64,000 nucleotides of DNA from NCBI RefSeq assembly GCF_014839805.1, contig NC_051134.1, positions 7,471,170-7,535,169 on the forward strand. The letters are read 5' to 3'. Below are positions 41,201 to 52,883 of the stretch, in pieces. How positions within the stretch are numbered: position 1 is the first letter of the stretch; each line of letters starts with the position of its first letter. Both the position numbers and the translations under genes were made by a program. The notes under the pieces were generated by a model that saw only the letters and a list, made by a program, of their open reading frames with translations, made no database searches and was not told the DNA's origin. Source of the DNA: Manduca sexta (Eukaryota; Arthropoda; Insecta; Lepidoptera; Sphingidae).

Positions 41201-44200
41201 TAGTGGTGTATGTTTTGTTACGTTTATAGATTACTGAGTTGCACTTGCGTCTTCGGCCGCGCGATATTGTTTTTCTTACATACATTAATAAAACACGACT
41301 TTTGCATTCAATTGGAAACACTAATAATGCTATTGTATAACCAAATTATAAATGTATTATAATTTAACTCCCCAATTCTAACCATTATCAGCTATGAATA
41401 CAAAGTACATCGGTCGTCACGTCGCGGTCCTCCAAGCCGAGTGCGACAACACACGATGCCATCTGTTTCACATGAAAAACCCGCCCGAAGTTACTTCAGC
41501 GGCCGTCTGGTGTAATAAGCAAGCCAATAAGGAGTTCAACGAGCCGCAGTATCTCCCCGACCCCCCGCACCGGCCCCCGTCACCTTGAGCCCTGCGTGTA
41601 ATGATGTGTTCCGTCACGTTCCTTCGGCTTGTTTAGCTAACTATAGTTCGCTACGAGCGTCGCCGAGATAAGCTCCACGTAGCGGCCCGTAGCGGGGAGG
41701 CACCGTAGAGACATGAAACGTGCTACGCTGTAGCGTTAATCCATCGCCCAGGTTTAATGCTTATTGGTTTTCGTAGAGGTTTACATGTGATTAAAACTAC
41801 GGAATATAGAACTCGACGCGTCTTCCGCGTGTGAACTTCTGCCACGACGACCACGTCATGCAAAACATTTTATCTAAAGGTCATTGTTTTATTGCGGATC
41901 TTCATACTATCGGTTTGTGGCAAAGTTAGCGTCCCGCCGCAACCGCACCGCGTCGGTGCAGTTTAATCATGTATAGCGACGATTTTATCATAATATTATA
42001 GTCGTTACACATTTAACTACCCATGTGAGTAGAGCAAAAGCATGCTACTTTCGAACAAAAGCTTCGCAGTACTAATCAACTCTGCCAATAAATCATATTA
42101 TTTACTAAATCCAAATGCAAAGTTTGTTTATTATCAATAAACAAGCTACCCGTTAAATAGATGACGACTTATTTATTGCTGTCTGTAATCAGTTCTATGG
42201 ACCTGGGCACATGGTGACCAGGCTGACAGCGATGCGGGGGGGTGCGAGGAGCGAGGGACGCCCTCACTTGAGCTATGGCCCCGTTATCTGAGCGTTCCGT
42301 CACCGGCGCTATCTTCGCTCGAGCATCAGCGAGTGAAAGACTCGCATTGTCCACTTAATTACTGTATTACGTCGCGTCGACGTTAAACTAGACTGATGTG
42401 CCGTTTGTATGGGAAGGTTGAACATTTTGTGATGCGCCTTCAAACAATAAAGCTTCGTTAAACAAGAACTAGTCTTTGCGTTCCGCTACCGAACGACCAA
42501 TCCAGAGCGACTTGTCGTTCCCTATAAGATAATTACAGATATTCTTGCGTACCTGCATCTGAGAGATGAAACTCGTGTCGACTATCAACAACATAACAAG
42601 TTTGGTTTCGACACAACACTTATGGAGCATGTGGAGCTCCCCTCTACAACCTGTCTGGAGAAATCAGAAACGGATGAAAACTTAAAAAAATATCATCCCC
42701 GCCGGTATTCATCTAATACAACATCTTAATACAAATCAATTATCGCGAGAAACTAATCGCTTGCAGTTGTTGGAGCTCGACACTGTATCATCGGAGCTCG
42801 CGAGTGAATACATATGCCCCGATCCGACTTTACCTTGACAAACCATAGTTCAATAACGCGATTAATATTATAGTAGCGCATTTCACGTGTTATGATGTTG
42901 TGTGATATCTCATGTATACGGTGCGGGGCAGGGGCGGGGCGGTAGTCATGTCGCGACGCGCGAGTCTCGCCGGACCTTAGTTTGAAAACTTCTAACTTGC
43001 AGAAAAATTTACGAACAAACTGATAACTTGTTTCCCTGCGCGGGACAACAGACAAAAGATTTCTTCTCTCCGCCAACCCTTCATCATCAGAACTCCTTCT
43101 ACTACAAGAGAGACAACAAAACTTTTTTTTTTAATCTCATTTCTCATTCTTCCAGGTAATGTCATAAGCAAATCCCACTATAATTTTATTTGATGGCACC
43201 CAAATTCCTGTCTTGTGAGATTTATTGAAGTCCCAGTACCTACACGATAAATCAGAATGAACAGCTTGTTTCTGCGACAACACGCAAATGTTTACTTCCA
43301 GCGTGATACAGCTCAGAGCAGGAAATTTGGTGCGAGGCGTTGATGGAGAAAAATATCATGTATAACGGCTGCTGCATTCCATTTCTTTTATAGATAGTGA
43401 TTGCGGCCATTACACAAAAAACACGCGGGCATCAAATCGATTCTATTATCTGGTATCTTGTGAGCCCTGATCAAAGACAATGTTCATTAAACCGAATATA
43501 CCATAAGAATCAGGCAATAAATCCACTGGGAGTGCGCCGCGGCGTGTCGACGAGCGGCGCATTTAATAGATTAATGTGTGATTACGGACGGAAGGCGGAA
43601 GGTTGGAGGGCGGAGAGCGGCGGAGTTCATTACCGCTCACTATCGGAGATATCGCACGCCTTATCCCATGAGCGGTGAATAACACCGGACTGCTAGCGAG
43701 TTACGAGACGCGCTCTCAACTACTTGCAGAAAAGCCTTATCTCGACACACTTTAGGCACAGCTACTAGTCAATAACAGTTAAATACGTTACCACATAAGC
43801 TCATACATATAATCCTCATGTAATACGCGCGTATACTCATAATATGAAATTGACAAACCCGTGTTGCTGTACCGTGACTAGAGGCGTGTGCTACAAGTGA
43901 GCCACGCCTGCCAGCCCACGCACGGCGACGAGACGCACTGCCGCCTGCGATACCAAGTAATGCGATTACAGCGACCGTTCGCCGCGAGCTTCTTAAACAA
44001 ATTAATATTTGTAGCGCGTGCGGCGTGTCACTCCAAGATAACAACCTTACTTCTTCTCATAATAATATCATTTACGATCACAGAAGATCCTTTTTTACGT
44101 CATAAATTCTAAATTAGGCATTATAAATTGTGCTAAACTATAATTAACTGTCGTTCATCATAATTGTAAGAGCCAGCACGTACAAATTGGATTGGATTGG

Positions 44201-45417
44201 TACAATTGATCAGCATTTTACGTTTGAATTGTAAGTCATCATAATATCAAAGTATTTCAATATATAAATTTTCTATCAAAATAGGACTTTTCTTATTCTA
44301 ATAAACAATATAATTTTATTATAAAGATACTGTACGCACTTGACAATAATATTATCCTATTTACAGTCACCTATAAATAATTCTTTGATTCGAAATTAAC
44401 CTAAAATAGATTGGAGATTGGTTCTCCGGATGACTCGCAGCCATTGTGTGTACGCCCCCGACCTTCAACAACACTGCCAGCGCTGTATCTGTGGGTGACC
44501 CCGACGTGTCCGAAGCCGCGCCGCAGTCACTGATAACGCGCAAGCAGTGCGGCGGCACAGAGACCGCTCATTTCCTGAGACCCTCATCACCGTGTCCGGG
44601 CCCGCACGCCGACACATACTTCCTCGAAAATTATTAGTTTTATGAAAGGAATAGATCATGGTCCATTAACTCGAGAAAAACCACCGGTCACATTCATACT
44701 TACTTTATTACTGGTTAACGATCGGTTTGTCATTTCGAGGCCCAACTAAAGGGTAGATATCAAGTTTTTACAATTTTGCGCGTACACATCAGTTGATACC
44801 CCATGTGTTACGTCATATTTGTGTTAAATACACACAACACTTACGTGCGTGCGTGTTTGTGTATGTACTTGTTGAATCATTGAGACTACCTGTATGAAAT
44901 TTCGGTTTGATTGATGAAACATTTCACAACATTGATGAAACAAGGCAACAAAAACTAGAATCATATAGTTTTAAGGCCTTCATGATTTTGTTACTTTCTC
45001 TCGACTATGTCGCCCGGTAAGGAACAAACCAAACACCGTCGCTGACTGTTCCGCTAGTTGTGAGGGCGCGCGCGTGTTCCATTGTGATGGCCTCACAACT
45101 TCCACACAAATCACTCACAACAGTGCGCACAATAGTGCCCTCCGGCGGCTGTCCTCGCTAAGTGTTTATTGGTCCTGATAGCAAAGAAATACGCTAGATT
45201 ACATGACCTGAAACATGTACTGTTGGATCTGTTTAAAGAATTTTCTTCGCTTTAAGATTCTCTAGCAGCTAACCAAACTAAGATCAAACGCAACACACAT
45301 ATTGATTGCGACATATCGCATACTTTCCGGTTCGTTGTTATTGTCGTTATGTAATTATTTCCTAACCAGAACTCACTAATATTATAAATGGTAAAAATGT
45401 TTAAGCGTAAAGTGTAA
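38220..45417. other. Unassigned non-coding DNA with CpG-rich patches
   Basis: No gene, RNA gene or clear repeat was recognised. CpG-rich patches occur near 39350-39500, 40500-40600, 42900-42970 and 43520-43640. The GC-rich frames in these patches are open in more than one phase and are not called genes. Confidence 0.4.
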
Positions 45418-45722
45418 GCGGCGATAGACTATTTGGGTGTGGAACGGACTGCCGAGACACACAACTCTGACTTTTCTAAAATGATGTGTGTATTCTTTGT
45501 ACATTATCGGTAGCTTTAACGGTGAAGAAAAACATCGTGGAGAAACCTGCATACCTGAGAAATTCTCTACAGGAATTTGGAGGGAGTGTGAAGTCTACAA
45601 AGCCGCACTAAGCCAGCGTGATGAACTAAGGTCTAATCCCTGTCGGTAGTAGAGGAGAGGAGTTGGGCACGGGCCTAGCAGTGGGCCAGTGTGTAATACA
45701 GGGCTTTAATTATCACTATTAT
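45418..45722 (+). repeat. tRNA-derived SINE lacking its B box
   Basis: This segment is collinear with 37887-38219. The A-box region reads gatagactatttgggtg, while the segment that should hold the B box has been deleted between ggactgcc and acacaactctg. The tail ends tacagggcttt. Without the B box it should not be transcribed by polymerase III. Confidence 0.8.
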
Positions 45723-46740
45723 TCTTATAAAATATTTGGATGTTTATTAAAAGATAGCTAACTTAAATTTAGCACAGCAATAGACCATCTCCAGAATTCA
45801 CATAATTTAGGCTACTTTTATATCACTTATTTGTTCCAGTAAGAAAATAATATTTTAAAAAATTTGATTTTTAATAGATTGGCATATATTTTTGTTGGTA
45901 TTGCGGTACATGTGGCACTATGGATTACTATAGTGACTCAGTTCGCCTAGCATAATGAGGCTTGCGAAATATTTACCCTGGAAAATGCACAATAAGACTT
46001 TTATGCCGGGAAAGAACTTACGCGGACGAACACCTAGTATCCAATAACAGCGACGGCCAGCAGTAATCGTGCAGTAATCGTTTACTAAAACTATCATCGA
46101 CAGTTAAATAAATCGGACGACTGACCTCACAATGGTCAACAACATTGCAATGCGCACCGTTGGAGCGTTCGAACTAGACACCGCGGCAGTGAAGGTAATG
46201 AGACACGCGGCGCCTTTGCGCGTCGACACTTCACGCCGGACAAATTAGCCGCCGCGCCGGAGAGCGCCACGAGACAAGTTAATCGCCGCACGACCTCCAT
46301 AACACGCGGGCTTTATACAGGGAACACAATTACTGGAGATATGACGACGGCACTGCTCCTTCAGCGTCATACATTAATTGTTTGTATAATAAATTATGAT
46401 AAAAACTTGGCGCACATTAAAATAAGGCAATAGAATATGCTTACAGTCTCCCTTTATCGTAAAGGATTGCAGTAATGGGATTATCTACAAGACGTTCCGC
46501 ATTTTTAGTCGTTTTGAGACAATTTCGGAATAATAATTAGATTCATTAACATTATTCCGAACTAAAATCACGTCCCACCAGTCCAGTATTGTACGCTACA
46601 CATCTGTGTGTCGTGAGTATTGAGTCGGAGGTTTTAAGTTAATAATTTGAATATTTCGATAATACCTTGATGCGTAAACCAGGTTACATGCCATTAATGT
46701 CCACAGCATATCGATTCTCAAAGACACAGTCATACGTGTA
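45723..46740. other. Unassigned non-coding DNA
   Basis: Nothing recognisable; there is a CpG-rich patch at about 46190-46310. Confidence 0.4.
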
Positions 46741-46742
46741 TA

Positions 46743-48049
46743 CCTAGTCTTGCCATAAATATTGTAATAAAGAAAAAAGAAAATTGTTAACTGCAAATAA
46801 CATTTATTACTTTTACAGTGTGTCAGTTTAATACATAAATATAAAACAATTAAAAATATAAAAAGCTTATTCGAAGTGGTCTCCATTGGCTGCAATACAG
46901 TCCTTTAAACGATGAGGCCAGTTATCAATAGAAGCACGCACTCTTTCCATGGGAAAATTCTTCACTGCCAATCGTATAGATTGTTTTAGGGACTCCAAAT
47001 TATCATGGCGTTTAGAGCAAGCTGTACTCTCTAAAACTGACCACAAATCATAATCCAGCGGATTAAGATCGGGACTAGACGACGGCCAGTCTTCAGCTCT
47101 GATGAAGTCCGAAACGTTCGATTCCAACCAAGACTGCGTGGACCGAGCTTTATGACCCGGCGCCGAGTCTTGCTGGAAGGACCATACTTGGTTATTGAAC
47201 ATGGTGATGTTAAGGGGCTTAACTACCTTCTCAAGAATGGTATCTTGATACACTTGTGCCGATGTTTTGATACCTTTTTCACAAAAATATGGCTCAGTCA
47301 CTCCTTCATAGCTAACACCCCACCAAACCATCACTGAAGTCGGATAATGTCCACGTTGCACTCTGTCGACTAATTGGGAAGCTTCCTTAGAGCTTTGAGC
47401 ATAAATACGGTCATTTTGTTTGTTAAAATGTTGCTCAATTGTAAAAATTTTCTCATCCGTAAACAAAATTTTTCTGTGACCTCCCTTTGCGTACCGCTTC
47501 AGTAGTTGTTTCGATTTTACCACCCTATTCTTCTTTAAATTATCAGTTAAGAAATGGCCAGTGCGTCTCTTATAGGCTGCAAGTCCTAAGTCATCTTTTA
47601 AAATACGCGACATGGTTCTAGGTGCTATCTTCATTTCCCGAGATAAAATCTTTTGCTTTCGGACAGGATTTCTTCGAATTCTTTCCCTTACTGCTTTGAC
47701 CACCTTTTTCGTACGAACACTACGTGGACGGCCAGATCTTTTTCTGTCACAAACAGAGGAGGTCTCATTGTACCTATTAATAGCCCGGTACACAAACATT
47801 TTACTAATACCAAGTGTATGGAGAGTTTTAAAAATTGCATTTGGCTCCATACCTACTTTGTGTAATGCTATCACAGCGATTCGGTTCTCTTTATCACCCC
47901 ACACCATTTTAATATCGCAAAATATTTTACAATGTATTGGCGCCAAAATGAGAAAACACAATGAACAATCGTATAAAAATGACAGATTCGAAATTCAAAT
48001 GTAATATTTTTTTATAATTAAGTGTAACAGTATTTATGGCCAGACTAAG
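46743..48049 (-). mobile_element. maT-type mariner (DD37D), copy 1, apparently intact
   Basis: The 1307-bp element is bounded by imperfect inverted repeats of about 25 bp (CCTAGTCTTGCCATAAATA on the left, CTTAGTCTGGCCATAAATA on the inverse of the right) and by the target duplication TA (46741-46742 and 48050-48051). It encodes one uninterrupted transposase. A second copy at 58934-60239 differs by one deleted base and one visible substitution. Both lie in the same orientation about 12 kb apart. Confidence 0.93.
46867..47907 (-). CDS. Mariner (maT, DD37D) transposase
   Basis: This cut-and-paste transposase has 346 residues, a normal length for the family. I chose the start MVWGDKENR at 47907; the open frame extends 18 residues further upstream without family-like sequence. 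The N-terminal third is a paired helix-turn-helix DNA-binding region (GISKMFVYRAINRY, KRSGRPRS, APRTMSRILK). The catalytic acids are in LFTDEKIF, SFQQDSAPGH and SSPDLNPLDYDLW. The last two aspartates are separated by 37 residues, giving the DD37D signature of maT mariners. There is no frameshift or stop, so it may be functional. It would act in the nucleus on the two TIRs of this element and of the copy at 58.9 kb. Confidence 0.92.
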   Translation of the reverse strand: MVWGDKENRIAVIALHKVGMEPNAIFKTLHTLGISKMFVYRAINRYNETSSVCDRKRSGRPRSVRTKKVVKAVRERIRRNPVRKQKILSREMKIAPRTMSRILKDDLGLAAYKRRTGHFLTDNLKKNRVVKSKQLLKRYAKGGHRKILFTDEKIFTIEQHFNKQNDRIYAQSSKEASQLVDRVQRGHYPTSVMVWWGVSYEGVTEPYFCEKGIKTSAQVYQDTILEKVVKPLNITMFNNQVWSFQQDSAPGHKARSTQSWLESNVSDFIRAEDWPSSSPDLNPLDYDLWSVLESTACSKRHDNLESLKQSIRLAVKNFPMERVRASIDNWPHRLKDCIAANGDHFE

Positions 48050-48078
48050 TATTTAGCGGAGAAGAGTTGAATACTCAC

Positions 48079-48197
48079 CCTGGCGGGCCTGGTAACGGGC
48101 GGTTGCGGGCGCTCGCGCAGTGCGGCAGGCAGCGCAGCTCGCGCGCGCCCGGAGGCGCCCGGCGCGCCAGGCGTGCGACTGCGCCGCGGCGCCGCCA
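48079..48197 (-). CDS. Candidate internal exon of an unknown host gene
   Basis: A GC-rich block on the minus strand ends at a consensus splice donor, CAGG|GTGAGT (exon end 48079). A possible acceptor, tctgtgcag, precedes 48197, and a second, gcggcgcag, precedes 48178; neither has a strong pyrimidine tract. Spliced after the exon at 52652-52883 the frame stays open with either acceptor. The product is rich in Arg, Pro and Ala and has no known domain. The donor is the best evidence; composition alone could explain the open frames. The mariner copy at 46743-48049 lies about 28 bp beyond the donor, inside the presumed intron. Confidence 0.3.
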
Positions 48198-48559
48198 CTG
48201 CACAGACCATACGTTCCTTATAGTGGGTTCATATATGTATGAATTGTTATACTATCCTTTTTGATGTGAAATATACATTGCGGCGGGTCAGACCGGCTTT
48301 AGCCGTGGCGATGAACACTATTATTTTCTTTAATAAATGCGCGCTTTGTAGAACTGGCTTCATGTAAGTCGTATACCTATTTACGTACGGTGTGTACGGT
48401 ATCGTTCTAAAAAAATAATTACCACGCATATAGAATAAAATCTGAATTTTTGATCCCATACTAGGTATACTTCTAATAATATAGTCGGAAAATCTGTCGC
48501 ATTAAATTTATAAATTATATTTTTATTTGTTAATATGTAGTGCGAAACAATACAAACTG
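48198..48559. other. Unassigned A/T-rich DNA
   Basis: Nothing recognisable between the candidate exon and the RTE LINE tail. Confidence 0.4.
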
Positions 48560-49215
48560 CTAATTGTGATGTGGTCCAATCATACATTTATCTGGGAGCC
48601 TTGATTTCGAACAATGGCGGATGTATAGACGAAGTGAAGAGGCGTATGGCGATTTCTAGATCTGCAATGGACAAGTTAAAGAAGATTTGGAAGAATCGCA
48701 ACATTTATAAAGCCACAAAAATCCGGCTAGTACGGGCACTTGTATTCCCCATATTTTTGTACGCTACAGAAACATGGACCTTGCGAGAAGTAGAGAAGAA
48801 GAAGATAGACGCCTTAGAGATGTGGTGCTGGAGGAGACTGCTCGGAGTATCTTGGACTGAATTCCGTACCAACGAGTCTATACTTCGAGAACTCGGCATT
48901 AAGCAGCGTTTATCATCTTTGGTACAGTCTCGCATTCTCACATTTTTTGGTCACGTATGCCGCCGAGGCGAAGTAGCTATAGAGCGACTTGTGGTTCAGG
49001 GAAAGGTTGAGGGTACCAGGCCACGTGGAAGATCGTCAATGAAGTGGACGGATCAAATAAAAGCGGCGATTAATGGCTCATCACTACACGAATGCACGAG
49101 GAAGGCGGCCTACAGAGAGGAGTGGCGACGTGTTGTGAAGCTTGCCACCATCACTTGAGGTGATGACCACGACCGCTCTGTCAAGAGTGACAGCGACGAA
49201 GAAGAAGAAGAAGTG
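48560..49215 (+). mobile_element. 5'-truncated RTE-type LINE
   Basis: The copy holds only the last part of the RTE open frame, a very short 3' UTR (tgaggtgatgaccacgacc to gtcaagagtgac) and a GAA-rich tail at about 49195-49213. Short 3' UTRs and simple tails fit RTE elements. 5' truncation is normal for target-primed insertion. The 5' boundary near 48560 is approximate and no target duplication was found. Confidence 0.85.
48571..49158 (+). pseudogene. C-terminal fragment of an RTE LINE reverse transcriptase
   Basis: About 195 residues are open without a stop. The motifs SYIYLGALIS, ARSAMDKL-like heptads, LVFPIFLYATETWTLR, RRLLGVSWTEFRTNE and FFGHVCRR are the C-terminal, post-polymerase region found in RTE-type LINEs and in the many host proteins annotated from them. 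The polymerase and endonuclease domains are missing, so the fragment has no enzyme activity of its own. No ATG starts it; the first codons are GTG GTC. The lack of stops suggests a fairly recent insertion. Confidence 0.88.
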
Positions 49216-49250
49216 CTAAACAATTCCACACCAATTATAATTATCAAATA

Positions 49251-51220
49251 TAGCTTTTGCCCGCGGCTCCGCCCGCGTTATAAAGTTTTTCAGGCTAAAG
49301 TTTTCCGTTATAAAAGTAGTAGTTTCCCGGGAGCCTCTCAAACTGTCTCCATACCAAATTTCATCTTAATACGTTGGGTAGTTTTTGAGTTTAACACGTT
49401 CAGGCAGACAGATGCAGCGGGGGACTTTGTTTTATAATATATTTTTTAGAACTTTTTAAGAGGAATAATCCCGTCATACATCATTGTTGCATAACTTTAA
49501 TCGTTTACGCAGCGCACGCAACGGAAGCTCTCAAAACTAATAATTTTTTCCCGTTTTTTCAACATGTTTCATTACTGCTCCGCTCCGATTGGTCATAGCG
49601 TGATGATATATAGCCTATAGCACTCCAGGAACAAAGGGCTATCCAACACAAAAAGATTTTTTCAGTTCAAACACGGTAGTTCCTGAGATTAGCCATTACT
49701 GCTCCGCTCCTATTAGTCATAGCGTGATGATATATAGCCTATAGCACTCCAGGAACAAAGTGCTATCCAACACAAAAATATTTTTTTCAGTTCGATCTGA
49801 TAGTTCCTGAGATTAACCATTACTGCTCCGCTCCGATTGGTCATACGTGATGATATATAGCCTATAGCACTCCACGAACAAAGAACTATCCAACACAAAA
49901 ATATTTTTTCTGTTTGAACCGGTAGTTCCTGAGATTAGCCATTACTGCTCCGCTCCTATTAGTCATAGCGTGATGATATATAGCCTATAGCACTACACTA
50001 ATAAAGAGCTATCCAACACAAAAAGAATTTTTCAGTTCGAACCGGTAGTTCCTGAGATTAGTCATTACTGCTCCGCTCCTATTGGTCATAGCGTGATGAT
50101 ATATAGCCTATACAACTACACTAATAAAGAGCTATCCAACACAAAAAGAATTTTTCAGTTCGAACCGGTAGTTCCTGAGATTAGTCATTACTGCTCCGCT
50201 CCTATTGGTCATAGCGTGATGATATATAGCCTATAGCACTCCACGAACAAAGGGCTATCCAACGCAAAAAAAATTTTTCAGTTCAAACACGGTAGTTCCT
50301 GAGATTAGCCATTACTGCTCCGCTCCTATTAGTCATAGCGTGATGATATATAGCCTATAGCACTCCAGGAACAAAGTGCTATCCAACACAAAAATATTTT
50401 TTTCAGTTCGATCTGATAGTTCCTGAGATTAGCCATTACTGCTCCGATCCGATTGGTCATAGCGTGATGATATATACCCCATAGTACTCCACGAACAAAG
50501 AACTATCCAACACAAAAATATTTTTTCAGTTTGAACCGGTAGTTCCTGAGATTAGTCATTACTGCTCCGCTCCTATTGGTCATAGCGTGATGATATATAG
50601 CCTATAGCACTCCACGAACAAAGAACTATCCAACACAAAAATATTTTTTCTGTTATGAACCGGTAGTTCCTGAGATTAGCCATTACTGCTCCGCTCCTAT
50701 TAGTCATAGCGTGATGATATATAGCCTATAGCACTACACTAATAAAGAGCTATCCAACACAAAAAGAATTTTTCAGTTCGAACCGGTAGTTCCTGAGATT
50801 AGTCATTACTGCTCCGCTCCTATTGGTCATAGCGTGATGATATATAGCCTATAGCACTACACTAATAAAGAGCTATCCAACACAAAAAGAATTTTTCAGT
50901 TCGAACCGGTAGTTCCTGAGATTAGTCATTACTGCTCCGCTCCTATTGGTCATAGCGTGATGATATATAGCCTATAGCACTCCACGAACAAAGGGCTATC
51001 CAACACAAAAAGAATTTTTCAGTTTGGACCGGTAGTTCCTGAGATTAGCCATTACTGCCCCGCTCCTATTGGGTATAGCGTGATGATATATAGCCTATAG
51101 CACTCCACGAACAAACGGCTATCCATAGCAAAAAGAATTTTTCAATTTGGACTGGTAGTTCCTGAGATTAGCGCGTTCAAACAAACAAACAAACAAACTC
51201 TTCAGCTTTATATAATAGTA
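49251..51220 (-). mobile_element. Helitron-like element A with 13-unit tandem array
   Basis: Read on the minus strand, the element starts near 51220 (tactattatataaagctg), then has gaagagtttg followed by GTTT repeats and aacgcgctaatctcagg. Next comes a tandem array (51170 to 49570), then a unique 3' region, and a GC hairpin (gcgggcggagccgcgggc) with aaaagcta near 49251. Helitrons end in a hairpin followed by CTRR and insert between A and T; here the last base is changed (CTAT). There is no helicase gene, so the element is non-autonomous. It is joined directly to element B. Confidence 0.8.
49570..51170 (-). repeat. Tandem array of 13 units of about 123 bp with higher-order pattern
   Basis: The landmark cattactgctccgctc recurs at 49570, 49693, 49818, 49940, 50063, 50186, 50310, 50433, 50557, 50681, 50803, 50927 and 51050, spaced 122-125 bp apart. 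Unit variants repeat in order. For example, the unit with aaagtgctatcc and ttcgatctgatag occurs at 49693 and 50310, and the unit with cactacactaataaagagc at 49940 and 50681. This indicates a five-unit higher-order block duplicated, with one extra unit in the second block. Confidence 0.92.
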
Positions 51221-52368
51221 CTAGCTTTTGCTCGCGGCTCCGCCCGCGTTATAAAGTTTTTCAGGCTAAAGTTTTCCGTTATAAAAATAGTAGTTTCCCG
51301 GGAGCCTATGTTCTTCCCAGGGTCTCAAACTGTCTCCATACCAAATTTCATCTTAATACGTTAGGTAGTTTTTGAGTTTAACACGTTAAGGCAGACAGAT
51401 GCAGCGGGGGACTTTGTTATATTATTTAGAACTTTTTAAGTGAAACAATCCCGTCATACATCATTGTTGCATAACTTTAACCGTTTACGCAGCGCAGGCA
51501 ACGGAAGCTCTCAAAACTCATAATTTTCCCCGTTTTTGCAACATGTTTCATTACTGCTCCGCTCCTATTGGTTATAGCATGATGATATATAGCCTATAGC
51601 ACTCCAGGAACAAAGGGCTATCCAACACAAAAAGATTTTTTCAGTTCAAACCGGTAGTTCCTGAGATTAGCCATTACTGCTCCGCTCCTATTGGTCATAG
51701 CGAGATGATATATAGCTTATAGCGGTACACAAATAAAGGGCTATCCAACACAAAACGAATTTTTCAGTTGAAACCGGTAGTTCCTGAGATTAGCCATTAC
51801 TGCTCCGCTCCTATTGGTCATAGCGTGATGATATATAACTTTGAGCACTCCACAAACAAAAGGACTATTCAACACAAAAATATTTTTTCAGTTCGAATCG
51901 GTAGTTTCTGAGATTAGCTATTACTGCTCCGCTCCTATTGAATATAGCGTGATGATATATAGCCTAAAGCTCTCCACGAACAAAGGGCTATCCAACGCAA
52001 AAAGAATTTTTCAGTTTGGACCGGTAGTTCCTGAGATTAGCCATTACTGCCCCGCTCCTATTGGGTATAGCGTGATGATATATAGCCTATAGCACTCCAC
52101 GAATAAAGGGCTATCCAACGCAAAAAGAATTTTTCAGTTTGGACCGGTAGTTCCTGAGATTAGCCATTACTGCCCCGCTCCTATTGGGTATAGCGTGATG
52201 ATATATAGCCTATAGCACTCCACGAACAAAGGGCTATCCAACGCAAAAAGAATTTTTCAGTTTGGACCGGTAGTTCCTGAGATTAGCGCGTTCAAACAAA
52301 CAAACAAACAAACAAACAAACAAACAAACAAACTCTTCAGCTTTATATAATAGTATAGATAGATAGAT
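51221..52368 (-). mobile_element. Helitron-like element B with 6-unit array
   Basis: The layout matches element A. It begins on the minus strand near 52368 (tctatctatctatac) and ends with a GC hairpin (gcgggcggagccgcgagc) and aaaag CTAG at 51221-51224. The array units start at 51549, 51672, 51794, 51919, 52042 and 52165. The last two units are almost identical, suggesting a recent duplication. The unique 3' region keeps a block (atgttcttcccagg) that element A lacks. The CTAG end abuts the start of element A, so the two are head to tail. Confidence 0.82.
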
Positions 52369-52651
52369 GTTATATTGATTGACGAATAGTACATTATATA
52401 TCGATGGTTATAATATTCAACTCAATGTCTTGAGCGAATGATACGAAGTAACTGAGTCACGGGTATAACAACCATATTGGCGCCCAACACGTGGCCGCGA
52501 CGGATGAATTTGAATCTAATTTAGAGAAATATTACCACACGAGCATGCGATGGCTCTATAATCTGGTATCTAAGGCTGTTGAACAAGTTGACGGGCAAGA
52601 GAGCCTTTAATTAACACAAAACTAAAGCTGAGTAGATAAAGTATACCATAC
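52369..52651 (-). other. Presumed intron start and unassigned DNA
   Basis: This lies between the Helitron pair and the candidate exon's donor. It would be intron if the exon is real. Nothing else was recognised. Confidence 0.3.
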
Positions 52652-52883
52652 CGTGGCGAGTGTCCGGCGGCGGTGGGTCGGGTGTGCGCGCGCGTCTCTG
52701 AGGCGCGGGGGGTGCGGAGGGTGCAGGGGCGACGGGCGGTAGGGCCAGCAACTGCCGGTACAACTCGAGCTCGTGGTAGAACTCGAGCGAGTCGGGCGAG
52801 CCGTCGGTGGCGGGCTCGCATGGCGCCGCGTCTTCGCCTACCTCTGCCGTCAACCCGTTGAGCACGAGGCGGCGCGCCGCCAT
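52652..52883 (-). CDS. Candidate first coding exon of an unrecognised host gene
   Basis: The ATG at 52883 lies in a good context (gcgATGGCGG). The exon encodes 77 residues and ends at a plausible donor, CCACG|GTATGG, in phase 1. The N-terminal half (ARRLVLNGLTAEVG, DSLEFYHELELYRQLLALP) is helical and acidic; the rest is rich in Pro and Ala (APSAPPAPQRR, DPPPPDTRH). I do not recognise the protein. The frame is also open upstream to 53093, so an earlier start is possible. It sits in CpG-rich DNA, as 5' exons often do. The next exon may be at 48079-48197. A chance GC-rich frame cannot be excluded. Confidence 0.4.

Noticed and set aside
47152..48004. Plus-strand frames of 61-130 residues in mariner copy 1 (and the same at 59342-60194)
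   Set aside because: They are antisense shadows of the transposase gene and occur identically in both copies.
49570..52290. Regular repeats resembling a CRISPR array
   Set aside because: The whole 123-bp unit is repeated with no unique spacers, the genome is eukaryotic, and the array lies inside Helitron ends.
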